Assembly: GCA_017554565.1 (NCBI GenBank)
Contig: JAFZID010000157.1
Location: 1-34,385, forward strand
Origin: a bacterium
GTDB lineage: Bacteria; Auribacterota; UBA3054
DNA: 34,385 nucleotides
Reading direction: 5' to 3'
Part shown: piece by piece, positions 6,925 to 15,283 of the stretch
How the letters are laid out: every line of letters begins with the position of its first letter
Numbering within the stretch: the stretch's first letter is position 1
The notes under the pieces: model-generated
What the model was told of the DNA's origin: nothing
Database searches by the model: none
The model's input: the letters and a program-made list of their open reading frames with translations, nothing else
Position numbers and translations under genes: made by a program

Positions 6925-7359
6925 TTAGTCCGGCGTTCCTTTAGATTTCTGCGCGCTTATCTCTTTCAGGTCTTTTATGGCCAGTTCGGGAGCGAAGGTG
7001 TGGAACATAGGATAATTGCGCTTCATCGTTTTGGCCGGAGCCTGACGGTAGATCTTCGCGCTGTTTTCCCCGGTGTAATAATGCCAGTAACGGTAAAGAT
7101 AGCCCATCCAGTACAAGCGATCCTTGTCGAAAACTTCGCCGGGCTTTTCAAAGGCGTCCTTGGCCAGATCCTCTGTTTCCGCCAAAAGATATTCCTCTCC
7201 CGCCCACTGCAGCCGGTTGAACGCGGAATCCAGCCCTTTGGCCACAAAAGAGCGCATGAAGGTCTTTATAAACAGCTCGCTGGGCAGCTTGCGCTCCCCC
7301 GACAGCTCGAAAAGCCGCCCCTGAATGTCGCAGAGTTTCAGTTGCAGTTCGTTCAGCAT
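6925..7359 (-). CDS. Uncharacterised partner of the HTH-DUF3990 protein
   Basis: A 144-residue, apparently cytoplasmic, probably helical protein with no signal peptide. Its ATG overlaps the stop of the upstream HTH-DUF3990 gene (TAATG, one shared base), so the two are translationally coupled. It contains an aromatic-rich block, YWMGYLYRYWHYYTGENSA (about 83-101), then NYPMFHTFAPELAIKDLKEI near the C-terminus. The general look (FIKTFMRSFVAKGLDS, LQWAGEEYLL) resembles small proteins I remember next to DUF3990 genes in gut bacteria, but I cannot name a family. By position it may neutralise or complete the activity of the DUF3990 protein; that is inference. Confidence 0.7.
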   Translation of the reverse strand: MLNELQLKLCDIQGRLFELSGERKLPSELFIKTFMRSFVAKGLDSAFNRLQWAGEEYLLAETEDLAKDAFEKPGEVFDKDRLYWMGYLYRYWHYYTGENSAKIYRQAPAKTMKRNYPMFHTFAPELAIKDLKEISAQKSKGTPD

Positions 7360-8231
7360 TATTTACCCCTCTTTTTAGCTTCCAATATCTCGTCGAAAAA
7401 CAGCCCTTCTCTTCTTTTATCCTTGCAGATCTTGTTGGCCAATTTTATCCCTGTCTCTCTTTTCTCTTCCGCCACCTTTTTTATGAACTCGCGTTCCAGG
7501 TAAGACAGCTCTATCTCCTTTTCTATCTTCACGCAGTCGCAGGCTTTCTGGGTTACGGCTACATACTGCTTTCCCAGTCTCAAGGCGGACAGGCTTTCCG
7601 TCAGGGCGATGTCTGTTATATGCCCTTGGAAAAAATTGTCGACCACATAGAAGATCCTGTCGTTGGCGATGCTGCCTATGACAAGATCTTTCTTTAGGAA
7701 CGCACGGCTGTATTTTTCATAAAAGGGCGTCCCTTTGACCGCTTCCATTCTCCCTCTGTGAAAAGCCACCAGCAAAGCCCATTCCAGATCGGCCTTGACT
7801 TTCAGGGTCTCCAATTTTGAAACGTCCAGAGAAACGATATAGAGCTTCGAATCGTCATAATCGCACACAAGCGTCAGCGCCTGGCTTATTTCGTCGCCCA
7901 TATAGAACCCTGTCCCGAAATCGCACTCCGGCCGGCTTATCGGCCTTATCTTTCCAGCGATCCCGCTTTTGGAAGCGTGGTAAAGCAGCATACGATCCCC
8001 CGCAACGGAACAAGCCTTCCTTTGCTCTTCTATCCTTCCAAGCGTCAATTCGTAAACCGGAACGCCTTCCCCTTCGCAAAGCGCGAAGAGCTCTGCCTGC
8101 GCCAAAGCGTTCGGCAGCGCGTGCCCGTTCTCCCAGCGGTTGACCGCCGCAAACGAGACCTTCAGGCGTTCCGCCAGTTCCGTCTGGCTTAGCTTAAGGC
8201 ACTTCCTTATCTCTCTCAGCAAAATCTTCAT
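7359..8231 (-). CDS. XRE-type HTH plus DUF3990 (ADP-ribosyltransferase-like) protein
   Basis: A 290-residue cytoplasmic protein. Residues 1-55 are a Cro/CI-type helix-turn-helix (LREIRKCLKLSQTELAERLKVSFAAVNRWENG). Residues 81-235 match DUF3990: LLYHASKSGIAGKIRPIS, then DFGTGFYMG (104-112), the D-x-G-x-G-F-Y pattern that places the family near ADP-ribosyltransferase folds, then IVSLDV and later FYVVDNFFQG. A Lys-rich tail follows (about 240-290). HTH-DUF3990 proteins occur in toxin-antitoxin-like pairs; here the DNA-binding and enzyme-like parts are fused, so the protein could repress its own operon. The promoter at 8262-8289 carries inverted GCTATA half-sites consistent with this. No clear Shine-Dalgarno; the leader is A/T-rich. 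NAD use is inferred from fold only. Confidence 0.82.
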   Translation of the reverse strand: MKILLREIRKCLKLSQTELAERLKVSFAAVNRWENGHALPNALAQAELFALCEGEGVPVYELTLGRIEEQRKACSVAGDRMLLYHASKSGIAGKIRPISRPECDFGTGFYMGDEISQALTLVCDYDDSKLYIVSLDVSKLETLKVKADLEWALLVAFHRGRMEAVKGTPFYEKYSRAFLKKDLVIGSIANDRIFYVVDNFFQGHITDIALTESLSALRLGKQYVAVTQKACDCVKIEKEIELSYLEREFIKKVAEEKRETGIKLANKICKDKRREGLFFDEILEAKKRGK

Positions 8232-8238
8232 ATATTTT

Positions 8239-8289
8239 TATATAGCTTTGTTTATAAAAATATTATAGCATAAGCTATATAATTTTCAA
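8239..8289 (-). promoter_or_regulatory. Promoter and likely operator of the HTH-DUF3990 operon
   Basis: Minus strand: TTGAAA (8289-8284), 16-bp spacer, TATAAT (8267-8262). Three GCTATA half-sites overlap it: TATAGC at 8264-8269 and GCTATA at 8274-8279 form a dyad with a 4-bp centre over the -10 and spacer. A 10-bp perfect inverted repeat, TATATAGCTT (8239-8248) and AAGCTATATA (8272-8281), brackets the -10 and predicted start. The layout fits autorepression by the N-terminal HTH; binding is inferred. Confidence 0.65.
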
Positions 8290-8319
8290 ATACCGCCGCG
8301 CAAGCCCCTGCTCACCTCA

Positions 8320-8366
8320 GGCTCTCTATTCCCCAAATTCGAAAAAATATTGATTTTGGGGAATAG
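8320..8366. repeat. 29-bp repeat, copy 2, with completed 12-bp inverted repeat
   Basis: Positions 8320-8348 match 4302-4330 at 28 of 29 bases. Here CTATTCCCCAAA (8326-8337) is answered by its exact reverse complement TTTGGGGAATAG (8355-8366) across a 17-bp AT-rich loop. The dyad sits directly beyond the terminator of the GLUG gene at 8421. It could be a protein-binding site, a relic of a mobile element end, or an RNA hairpin. Confidence 0.6.
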
Positions 8367-8395
8367 AAAAAATAGGAGCTCCTCGCGGAGCTCCT
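8367..8395 (-). terminator. Terminator at the end of the long minus-strand operon
   Basis: GGAGCTCC (8375-8382), loop TCGC, GGAGCTCC (8387-8394), with an extra A-T pair at 8374/8395. On the minus strand it is followed by ATTTTTTC. It lies 26 bp past the GLUG stop at 8421 and is the first clear terminator met by transcripts from 24871. Confidence 0.9.
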
Positions 8396-8420
8396 CAATT
8401 TGTCCGTTATAAACTTCAGT

Positions 8421-10739
8421 TCACCGCTTCCTCACCGCCGCCAAAGTGAGCAAGAGCAAAGCAAATATCCCAACCGGCTCCGGCACAGCGTATCTGAAAT
8501 ACGGCGTTCCGACACCTTCCTCGATATCCCAGATCTCATCGAAATCCCAGCCGACGTAAGTTTCCTGCTGTTTCATCTCTTCCGAACTGACCATATTTGA
8601 TATTTCTCCGTCTGGATAAACATAATCGGAATTGAAATAACAGTTGTAATATTTTACGTCTTTATCCAAAACATAACTTAATTCATGTACATCTGCGTAG
8701 CAATTGGAATAAACAACGTTTTGACTGCCATAGTTGTAATTATTGTTAAAAACAAAACTGTTAAACAACCCCTTTGTGTAGCAGTTTACAAAGGAAGTGT
8801 CATTGCACGAAACGACCAATCCCGCTATCGTCGTATCATTAGAGTCAAGCATATCTGTGATATTCGCAGAAGATTCTTTAATAGCGCTGTTAAACGCTTC
8901 GCCCGATAATCCGCCGATACGGCAGCCGAAGATCCAAACTTCTCCCTTAAAACCGCAACGTATCAGTTCGGAATCATGCATTTGACCGCAAATCCCACCG
9001 TTATATCCATTAGCTAATTCAAAATTTCCTTCAACAAAACAATTGCTGATTTGCGTATTGTTTGCCAGGCCGACCAAAATCCCGCCTGTATTATATTTTT
9101 TCATGCGGAATTTGGCATTGGCGAATCGTATATTTTTAATTTCCGCATATTCAGAACAGCAAAACAAGCCTGCATATCCATAAGAATTAGTAAAATCCAG
9201 AGCAAGATTGTCAATAGTATAATTTTGACCGTCATAAATGCCGGTAAAGTACCGATAGATTTTAAATCCACTATTATATTCACCAATCGGTTTATTAAGT
9301 TTGGTTTCTCGCATATCTAAATCGCATGACTGCAAATAATGTCCGGAAAGAGGATAGGCATTATCAACTCCAATTTTATTCAAATCGTCCGGTTCTGATA
9401 TGTATTTCGCAAAGTTTGCTTCTATTACCATATCCTTTTCCACGCTAAGCGACACTGATGGCTCCTTCGACAAAAGGTCTTTCTTATATTCCAAAAATAC
9501 CGTTTTCTCTTTTTCGTCTGGGATAGCATTTATTAAAACATTTTCACCGTATGCGTATTTGTTTTTTCTAGGCGTTAATTCTATTTTTCCGAAATCCGAA
9601 GAAAAAACACATATTGTGCAAGCGGCGTCTTCAGCAAATTTGAAATAAGGGGGCGTTTCGTTCTCTCGGATCGACCAAATATGGTCAAAATCCCAACCAC
9701 GGAAAGTCGCTTTTCGTTTCATGCGTAGCGTACTAACTCCGGTGCCGAAGTCCGTTCCTTTCATAAGATTTGAATCATAATAGGAACTGAAACAAACGCA
9801 ATCATTCGTTGTCACGGCGCAAATGCCACCCACAACAGCATCGCAAGATTTATCGGCGCTGCAAGTTGCATAGCACTGCATTATTCCGAAATCATTGGTG
9901 TGAACATATCCGTAATAATCCTCCCGGTTTTGTAGCGCGTTGTAACTAATTCCCCCGATAAAGCCGTTCGCGCTAATTTTCATATCGGCATAAGAGTAGC
10001 GAATGTAAGAATCATATCCCAATCCGCCGCATATCCCTCCAATCCAGTTGTTTTTGGCAAATTTATTACATTCAATATATCCTGATGTTTTGCAAAAACG
10101 AACGTCACTTTCATAAATAGAACTAACAATTCCGCCGATCAGCGCCCCGTTTTCAGAATATATCAATCCTGAAAAAGAGCAGTTATACACTCTTGTGTTC
10201 TCTGCTCTGGTAACAACGCCGCCAGTATTAGATCCAGCATAAATAACTCCGCTTACGTGCACATTGGTTATGACGCTATTATCAGAAGAGTTAACCAATC
10301 CGCCTCTTTCAAGCCCTTTTACTCTTTTCCATGTAATATTTTCCAAAAACAAATTTTTTATTTCCGCTTTAGAAACTTTTGATATCAAGGCCGTGGCTTT
10401 TGTGGAGTACATGTTTAAAATAGAATAATTCTGTCCGTCCAACACGCCGCAAAAACTATGCTCTTTTCCGTCTTTGGATTTTTGAGCGTTTCCAATTTCT
10501 AAAAATTCATCTTCCCAATTTTTCGTTTCGCTTGCGTCAATATCATTATCCAAAAGGAAAACGTTAGATTTACATTCAGCTATATTCTGACCCATCCAAA
10601 CAAGATTTTCCAAACAGGTCAAGCGGTATGGCGACTCTCTAGTGCCATTGCCTTCCGGGGCAAGAGGTTCATTGGTGGCAAAACAAGCCGCGGCACAAAA
10701 CAGGGCGAAGATCCATAGCTTGATAAATAAGTGCTTCAT
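8421..10739 (-). CDS. GLUG-motif PEP-CTERM surface protein (unit 2, G2)
   Basis: I start at 10739 (772 residues) because MKHLFIKLWIFALFCAAACFA is a clean signal peptide; the frame is open further upstream to 10790, inside the protease gene. Architecture as in the other GLUG paralogues: conserved head (NEPLAPEGNGTRESPYRLT, ENLVWMGQNIAECKSNVF), GLUG repeats (IGGIVSS, IGGICGG), a first-half end WDFDHIWSIRENETPPYF, an InlB B-repeat-like domain (about 385-445), a second repeat half, then WDFDEIWDIEEGVGTPYF. The tail PEPVGIFALLLLTLAAVRKR is a PEP-CTERM signal. Ser/Asn/Tyr-rich repeats suggest an extended beta surface protein, possibly an adhesin. It is last in the minus operon, 23 bp after the S8 protease stop, so protease and GLUG are swapped relative to unit 1. 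Confidence 0.83.
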   Translation of the reverse strand: MKHLFIKLWIFALFCAAACFATNEPLAPEGNGTRESPYRLTCLENLVWMGQNIAECKSNVFLLDNDIDASETKNWEDEFLEIGNAQKSKDGKEHSFCGVLDGQNYSILNMYSTKATALISKVSKAEIKNLFLENITWKRVKGLERGGLVNSSDNSVITNVHVSGVIYAGSNTGGVVTRAENTRVYNCSFSGLIYSENGALIGGIVSSIYESDVRFCKTSGYIECNKFAKNNWIGGICGGLGYDSYIRYSYADMKISANGFIGGISYNALQNREDYYGYVHTNDFGIMQCYATCSADKSCDAVVGGICAVTTNDCVCFSSYYDSNLMKGTDFGTGVSTLRMKRKATFRGWDFDHIWSIRENETPPYFKFAEDAACTICVFSSDFGKIELTPRKNKYAYGENVLINAIPDEKEKTVFLEYKKDLLSKEPSVSLSVEKDMVIEANFAKYISEPDDLNKIGVDNAYPLSGHYLQSCDLDMRETKLNKPIGEYNSGFKIYRYFTGIYDGQNYTIDNLALDFTNSYGYAGLFCCSEYAEIKNIRFANAKFRMKKYNTGGILVGLANNTQISNCFVEGNFELANGYNGGICGQMHDSELIRCGFKGEVWIFGCRIGGLSGEAFNSAIKESSANITDMLDSNDTTIAGLVVSCNDTSFVNCYTKGLFNSFVFNNNYNYGSQNVVYSNCYADVHELSYVLDKDVKYYNCYFNSDYVYPDGEISNMVSSEEMKQQETYVGWDFDEIWDIEEGVGTPYFRYAVPEPVGIFALLLLTLAAVRKR

Positions 10740-10762
10740 ATCTTTAAATGTTTGGTTTAATG

Positions 10763-12877
10763 CTAGTGAAGTTTGTTCTTGCGCAGACAACAGGCTAAAA
10801 CGGACAAAAAGAGAAATGCTATAGAAGACGGCTCGGGAATCGGGCCTTCGTCCATACCTGTGATCGCCAACGCGAATTTCTGCGGCCCTTTCATGACGTT
10901 ATAGCCGTGCACCCTTACCTCAATATTGTCCTGCGCAACTAATTTGGCGGTACGATACGTTTCGCAGTTGTTTATGGAATCGTTATGCGATATCTTATTA
11001 TTGGCGTAATATGTCCTTTCTTTCGTCTTAACCTGGAGATCAAGATCGTTTATTAGGTCTATGCCTACTCCGGGTGTAGAAGGCGGATCTGTCCAGACCA
11101 AAGTAAACCTTGCCTCCCCGTCAGTATATTTATTGAAACAATAGGTGACAAGCTCTGAAGTATTGCTAATAACGCCTTCAATAACGGTCAAGTAACCGTT
11201 TGTCGACATAATGCTATTTCCAAGGTCAAGATGCCCGAAGCCGTTCACCCAGTTGGGCGTCTTGTTTGGAATTTCAACATATCCTTTATACTGTCCAGTT
11301 CCCATCGAACGAGTCCCGTTCAGCAATACCGCTTTGACAAGAGCGGAAGAAGGATTAGATATTCCCTGATCGCGCAGATATTGAATAACCACGGCCGCCG
11401 AACCGCTGACAAGCGGAGTCGCCATAGAAGTCCCACTTTTTGAGGTATAATACGAAAGTCTTTCTCCTCTGTTAACCCCATCATAAAAAGATGCTGCGGA
11501 CATAATTGCCGTTCCCGGGGCAACGATATCTGGTTTGTTTCTCCCGTCATGCGTTGGTCCTCGACTGGAAAAGGCCGCCATGCCTTGCGATTTTTCGTTT
11601 GCAGGATAAGCGATCAAATCATCCTTAAATGGTTTATCCACCAAAAATAAACTTCTATAAGAGGTTTTTTCTTCCGGTCTAAAAGACTCCGCAGCGCCGA
11701 CAGCTAACACATTTTTTGCCGAGGCCTGCGGGGAAATTGTGGCATTGTCATAAACATCTATACCTGTGTTACTGTTTCCAGCGGCGAAAAGCAATAGCAA
11801 ATCCGTATAATTATAACTCAATGTATCATATAACTCAGAATCTGTGTCATAATTTCCGTCAGAATAACTTCCCCAACTATTACTAATTATTTTGGCGTCG
11901 TTTTCATATGCTTTGACCACATCGCTTTCAATTATATTGAATACGCTGGGCATTGCGTTTCCATTGCATATAAAATAAAGATCAGCTTCTGGAGCTATGC
12001 CACAATATTGTCCGCCGGAAGCGACTCCTGTTCCGCAAACTGAACCGCTGACATGCGTTCCGTGTCCCAAAAGATCGCTCCAACTTCTCCTTTTGTTTAG
12101 GTCAGCAAAAACAGTTTTGATCTGTTTGTTCTGAAAATCGGGATGTAAGGTGTTAGTGTTGCCGGTGTCTAGACCACTGTCCGCAACGGCTACTGTTACG
12201 CCTTTGCCTTTCAGCCCTAATTCGTTATGAACGTACGCAACGTTCATAAGAATATTGCTTTTTACCACATCATTGTAAAAACTGTATTCGCCGCGTTTGT
12301 GCACTCGGAGAATATCGCTTCTTTTGGTAAGTTTTAAAACATCTTCTGTTTTTAAACGAGTTTCCAAGAGCGGAGGTTCATTGGCGATTATTACTATTTC
12401 GTTTGTGGTAGCGTTTTGCAGATAAGCCTGAACATCCGCTGAAAATTTCTGTGAAGCCAAACGTATCCGAACCGGCTCTGTCTTTTCTTCCGATGTCGAA
12501 AGCGCTCTTGCATAGGCTTTTTCCGTTTTATATTCAGGCAGATATTCTCCAACGTAAAGGAGCTCGAATCTATCCGCTAACGAAGCAATCTCTTCCCGCG
12601 TTCCCAAAAAGATATAGGCATTGGGAGGAATTATACCGATGACGCTTAAACCAAAGTCTTGTATTTCTTCGATCTCCCTGAAGCTAAAGTTCTTCTTCGG
12701 TTGAACTATGAACTGATATTCACCAGACGAAGTAGCCGCTGAAATCAATTCCTGATCTGCCAAAACAGATGGCTGACTCGCATCAATGCAGTTTTCCTGC
12801 AGTTTGATGATTCCTGGGTCAGCGACGACTGACATCGTCGCTGACGCCAGAAAAATAAATAAGCATAAAAACATCAT
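10763..12877 (-). CDS. Secreted subtilisin-like serine protease with PEP-CTERM tail (unit 2)
   Basis: A 704-residue S8 peptidase of KP-43-like layout: signal peptide (about 1-19), an N-terminal prodomain-like region (QFIVQPKKNF; GIIPPNAYIFLG; GEYLPEYKTE), catalytic domain from about 205, then a C-terminal beta-sandwich (TLVWTDPPSTPG, LINDLDLQV). The triad is intact: Asp233 (VADSGLDTG), His272 (GHGTHVSG) and Ser484 (SGTSMATP); oxyanion Asn368 is in AAGNS. The C-terminus has PEPSS, a hydrophobic segment and RKNK, a PEP-CTERM signal, so the enzyme is probably cell-surface anchored or sorted by exosortase. It starts with tandem ATGs and no evident Shine-Dalgarno, 33 bp after the family A stop. 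A 125-bp stretch (11331-11455) differs from the paralogue at 15852-15976 at only six bases. Confidence 0.93.
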   Translation of the reverse strand: MMFLCLFIFLASATMSVVADPGIIKLQENCIDASQPSVLADQELISAATSSGEYQFIVQPKKNFSFREIEEIQDFGLSVIGIIPPNAYIFLGTREEIASLADRFELLYVGEYLPEYKTEKAYARALSTSEEKTEPVRIRLASQKFSADVQAYLQNATTNEIVIIANEPPLLETRLKTEDVLKLTKRSDILRVHKRGEYSFYNDVVKSNILMNVAYVHNELGLKGKGVTVAVADSGLDTGNTNTLHPDFQNKQIKTVFADLNKRRSWSDLLGHGTHVSGSVCGTGVASGGQYCGIAPEADLYFICNGNAMPSVFNIIESDVVKAYENDAKIISNSWGSYSDGNYDTDSELYDTLSYNYTDLLLLFAAGNSNTGIDVYDNATISPQASAKNVLAVGAAESFRPEEKTSYRSLFLVDKPFKDDLIAYPANEKSQGMAAFSSRGPTHDGRNKPDIVAPGTAIMSAASFYDGVNRGERLSYYTSKSGTSMATPLVSGSAAVVIQYLRDQGISNPSSALVKAVLLNGTRSMGTGQYKGYVEIPNKTPNWVNGFGHLDLGNSIMSTNGYLTVIEGVISNTSELVTYCFNKYTDGEARFTLVWTDPPSTPGVGIDLINDLDLQVKTKERTYYANNKISHNDSINNCETYRTAKLVAQDNIEVRVHGYNVMKGPQKFALAITGMDEGPIPEPSSIAFLFLSVLACCLRKNKLH
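11331..11455 (-). repeat. Duplicated S8 protease segment, copy in unit 2
   Basis: Compared by eye with 15852-15976 (offset 4521), this 125-bp stretch around the active-site serine shows six differences, all isolated substitutions. The 5' thirds of the two genes are far more diverged, so this segment reflects recent duplication, gene conversion or strong local constraint. Confidence 0.8.
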
Positions 12878-12910
12878 ATGGGCATTAAGTGATTTTTATA
12901 CGCTCTAAAT

Positions 12911-13849
12911 TTATTCTCCATATTTTGCCTGGAAAATATCCTCTTCTGTGATATCATCCTTGGCGTTAAGTTTATTATACCAGTAATTAGAGTTTTTGGC
13001 GTTTTCGGAATAGTAACGTTTCGCGTTGCTTTGCCATTTGTTCATCATCTCTATCACTGATTCTTGAATTGGCAGAACGTTAATATCGAATCTTTTCTTG
13101 GCGGTATCTAATGTCTCGCATTCCGGCAAGGAGAATTTTTCTCCGTTCTCGGAATACCATTTGTTAAAATCGCTGAATCTCCAGTTCCCGCGTCCGGGAG
13201 TTTTGTACACTTCCACAAGTTTTTCCAGAGTTTTGTCGTTTTCAAGCGCGGAAGCCAGATATGGGAAAACGTGATATCCCAGCCCCGTTATTTCATTGGC
13301 AAGCTGATCCAAAACCAATGTGCGAGGTGCTTCTCTTTTGTTTTCTTCCTGCCAGCAAGCATACCATTCCGCCCAAATGTTAGGCATATACTTCCTGCCT
13401 TCATACCACCAGTAATAATGAAACAGCGTGGAAGGAATGGTCAAATCGTTTCCTTTGCCGCTAAGCCAAGGGAAGGCTATCGTTCCCAGAGAATCGAAAC
13501 CGAAGCAAAGCTGCGTTAGCAAAAAGGCCCTGCGGTCGGCAAATGAAAGGGCTTTGTTTTCAAAAGTCTGCCCGTCGCCTAAACTTTCCACGCGATTGGT
13601 TATTTCGCCTCTTTCCAGCAGAGTCATGATCAAGGGAAGCGCTTCAGAAACCGGAATGGCTTTGAAAGTTTTGCTTTCGCTATTCCAAATATCGATTTTT
13701 TCCTTAGGAATCTCCAGTTCTTTGTTTTGCTTGGCAAAATAAAGAGCGGAGGAATCGTAGAGCAAGTTTAGATATTCTTCGCTGCTAACTGCCGCTAAAA
13801 TATCCCCTACGCAAATCAGACAAAAACAAGCAAATAATATTTTTTTCAT
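12911..13849 (-). CDS. Secreted protein of unknown family A (unit 2)
   Basis: A 312-residue protein with a signal peptide (about 1-20, ending LAA) and no membrane anchor or PEP-CTERM tail. I recognise no domain. It is clearly homologous to the genes at 19685 and 26546. Shared marks: PVSEALPLIMTL (66-77), ITNRVE (83-88), FPWLSGKG (126-133), LTIPST (136-141), a tryptophan/tyrosine-rich block at 146-166 (YWWYEGRKY...WYACW), GLGYHVFPYLASALE (189-203), SLPECET (240-246) and the almost invariant end EEDIFQAKYG (302-311). The regular helical look could be a HEAT/TPR-like solenoid, but that is a guess. GGAG lies well placed before the ATG. It follows a family B gene by 12 bp, as in both other units, so A and B probably act together. 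Confidence 0.82.
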   Translation of the reverse strand: MKKILFACFCLICVGDILAAVSSEEYLNLLYDSSALYFAKQNKELEIPKEKIDIWNSESKTFKAIPVSEALPLIMTLLERGEITNRVESLGDGQTFENKALSFADRRAFLLTQLCFGFDSLGTIAFPWLSGKGNDLTIPSTLFHYYWWYEGRKYMPNIWAEWYACWQEENKREAPRTLVLDQLANEITGLGYHVFPYLASALENDKTLEKLVEVYKTPGRGNWRFSDFNKWYSENGEKFSLPECETLDTAKKRFDINVLPIQESVIEMMNKWQSNAKRYYSENAKNSNYWYNKLNAKDDITEEDIFQAKYGE

Positions 13850-13861
13850 TTTCGTTCTCCT

Positions 13862-15250
13862 TTATTCCTCTTCTAATATTGGGGCGTATTTAACAGGGGT
13901 ATAAGAATTAATAGGATGTTCAGTGTAGTAATCAAAAAAGTCTTTCCCGTTATGATTTAAGAAAAAACTATTCTCTAATTTCATTATGAACATATTCCCT
14001 ATATTACCGTTACCAGAGTCGGATCTTCTTGCAGCCAATAATCCGCCGTAGAACAAAACGATACTGTCACCAATAAAGTGTGATGAATATAAATTTATTG
14101 GCCATATTGTGCTTCTGTAAAATTCGCTTGCACCTTCAAATGCTTCATATGAAGTACAATACAAACCGTTGCTATACACGATTGGATTTGCTGTCGTTCC
14201 GTATCCGCTTTCGAATACTTTAAATGGGAAACCGATAACTGACCACGATGGATCAACAGCATATGCAGGAGCATTATAATTATTATTTTGATACATCATG
14301 TACTCATCTGTCCAGTCATCAACAACAGAATATTCGCAGTCGATGAGTGCTTGGAAACTGCTTTTCAAAGAGCTCCTTTCATTACGATTAGGTTGCCTTC
14401 CGTGTATATCGGCACAAGAACCATAATTAATATCGGCTATACAGTCAAAATAATTCGTGTCGTTTTTGTGTCCTATTCCTAATCTAACATGCCCGGAGCC
14501 TATAGCAACACTTTCTAAGTAAAGATTACAATCAAAAATATTGCCTTTATTAAAATTTGCTCCGCAATAAATATCCGTCGTTTGGCCCTGCGCCGCTATG
14601 GATTTATAATGTCGTATACCATACTCTAAATGAGAGCGACACAAGCGAATATGATTAGGCATAATTGCTCTGAGCAACACGTAATCCACATTCATAGTTG
14701 ATGGAGTATGACTAATTGTCAGCGGAAGAAGCTCGTCATCAAGGTAAGTCTTATCACCAACTAAAAAATCTTGAACTTCTATATTGGAATCAGTAGCCAT
14801 TCCGTCACCATCAAGATTAAAATAAATGTGTTTTTTGCCATATTGATCCCATTCGCCGTCTCTTATGGTGCTAACTTTTGTCAGCGTAAATAACGGTTCT
14901 CCGACGTTCACCACATAAGAAGCATAGATATACTTTTCTTCGTGAGTGACATGTTCCGTATAACGAAGTCTAGCGTTCAGTATAAAAGGTTGGTCTCCAA
15001 TGTCTAAAAAGACATCGTAATTCCAAACGCTGGTCTGAATATAATTCAATGGATTGCCGTTTAAGTCTGTGCATTCCCAATGATGATCGATTGGATTGCC
15101 GTTCAGATTTCCGCTGACCGCCATATAATATCGAACGTTGTAACTATGTTCGGATATATAGCTCGGCCCGAAAATGTGTAGTACTTTTTCCTCATTTGAG
15201 GCAAAAGCTGTTGCTACCATTAGCAACAAAAAGTAAATTAATTTTTTCAT
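13862..15250 (-). CDS. Secreted protein of unknown family B (unit 2)
   Basis: I start at 15250 (462 residues) rather than 15259: MKKLIYFLLLMVATAFASNE then aligns with the starts of the two paralogues. The signal peptide ends near AFA. It has no PEP-CTERM tail or known domain. The N-terminal ~130 residues look beta-rich and Ig-like (YYMAVSGNLNGNP; WECTDLNGNPLNY; YASYVVNVGEPLFTL). The C-terminal half carries the family marks: CADIHGRQ, a paired later Cys (DCEYS), NAPAYAVDPSW, SVIGFPF, YCTSYEAFEGASEFYRSTIW and LNHNGKDFFDY. Conserved cysteines in a secreted protein suggest a disulfide. It lies 33 bp after the upstream protease stop, whose tail is abnormal, so a new transcript could begin here; I see only a weak TATAAA nearby. 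Confidence 0.8.
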   Translation of the reverse strand: MKKLIYFLLLMVATAFASNEEKVLHIFGPSYISEHSYNVRYYMAVSGNLNGNPIDHHWECTDLNGNPLNYIQTSVWNYDVFLDIGDQPFILNARLRYTEHVTHEEKYIYASYVVNVGEPLFTLTKVSTIRDGEWDQYGKKHIYFNLDGDGMATDSNIEVQDFLVGDKTYLDDELLPLTISHTPSTMNVDYVLLRAIMPNHIRLCRSHLEYGIRHYKSIAAQGQTTDIYCGANFNKGNIFDCNLYLESVAIGSGHVRLGIGHKNDTNYFDCIADINYGSCADIHGRQPNRNERSSLKSSFQALIDCEYSVVDDWTDEYMMYQNNNYNAPAYAVDPSWSVIGFPFKVFESGYGTTANPIVYSNGLYCTSYEAFEGASEFYRSTIWPINLYSSHFIGDSIVLFYGGLLAARRSDSGNGNIGNMFIMKLENSFFLNHNGKDFFDYYTEHPINSYTPVKYAPILEEE

Positions 15251-15283
15251 ATGTCTCATTTTATAAAAGTGTTATTGTCTATT

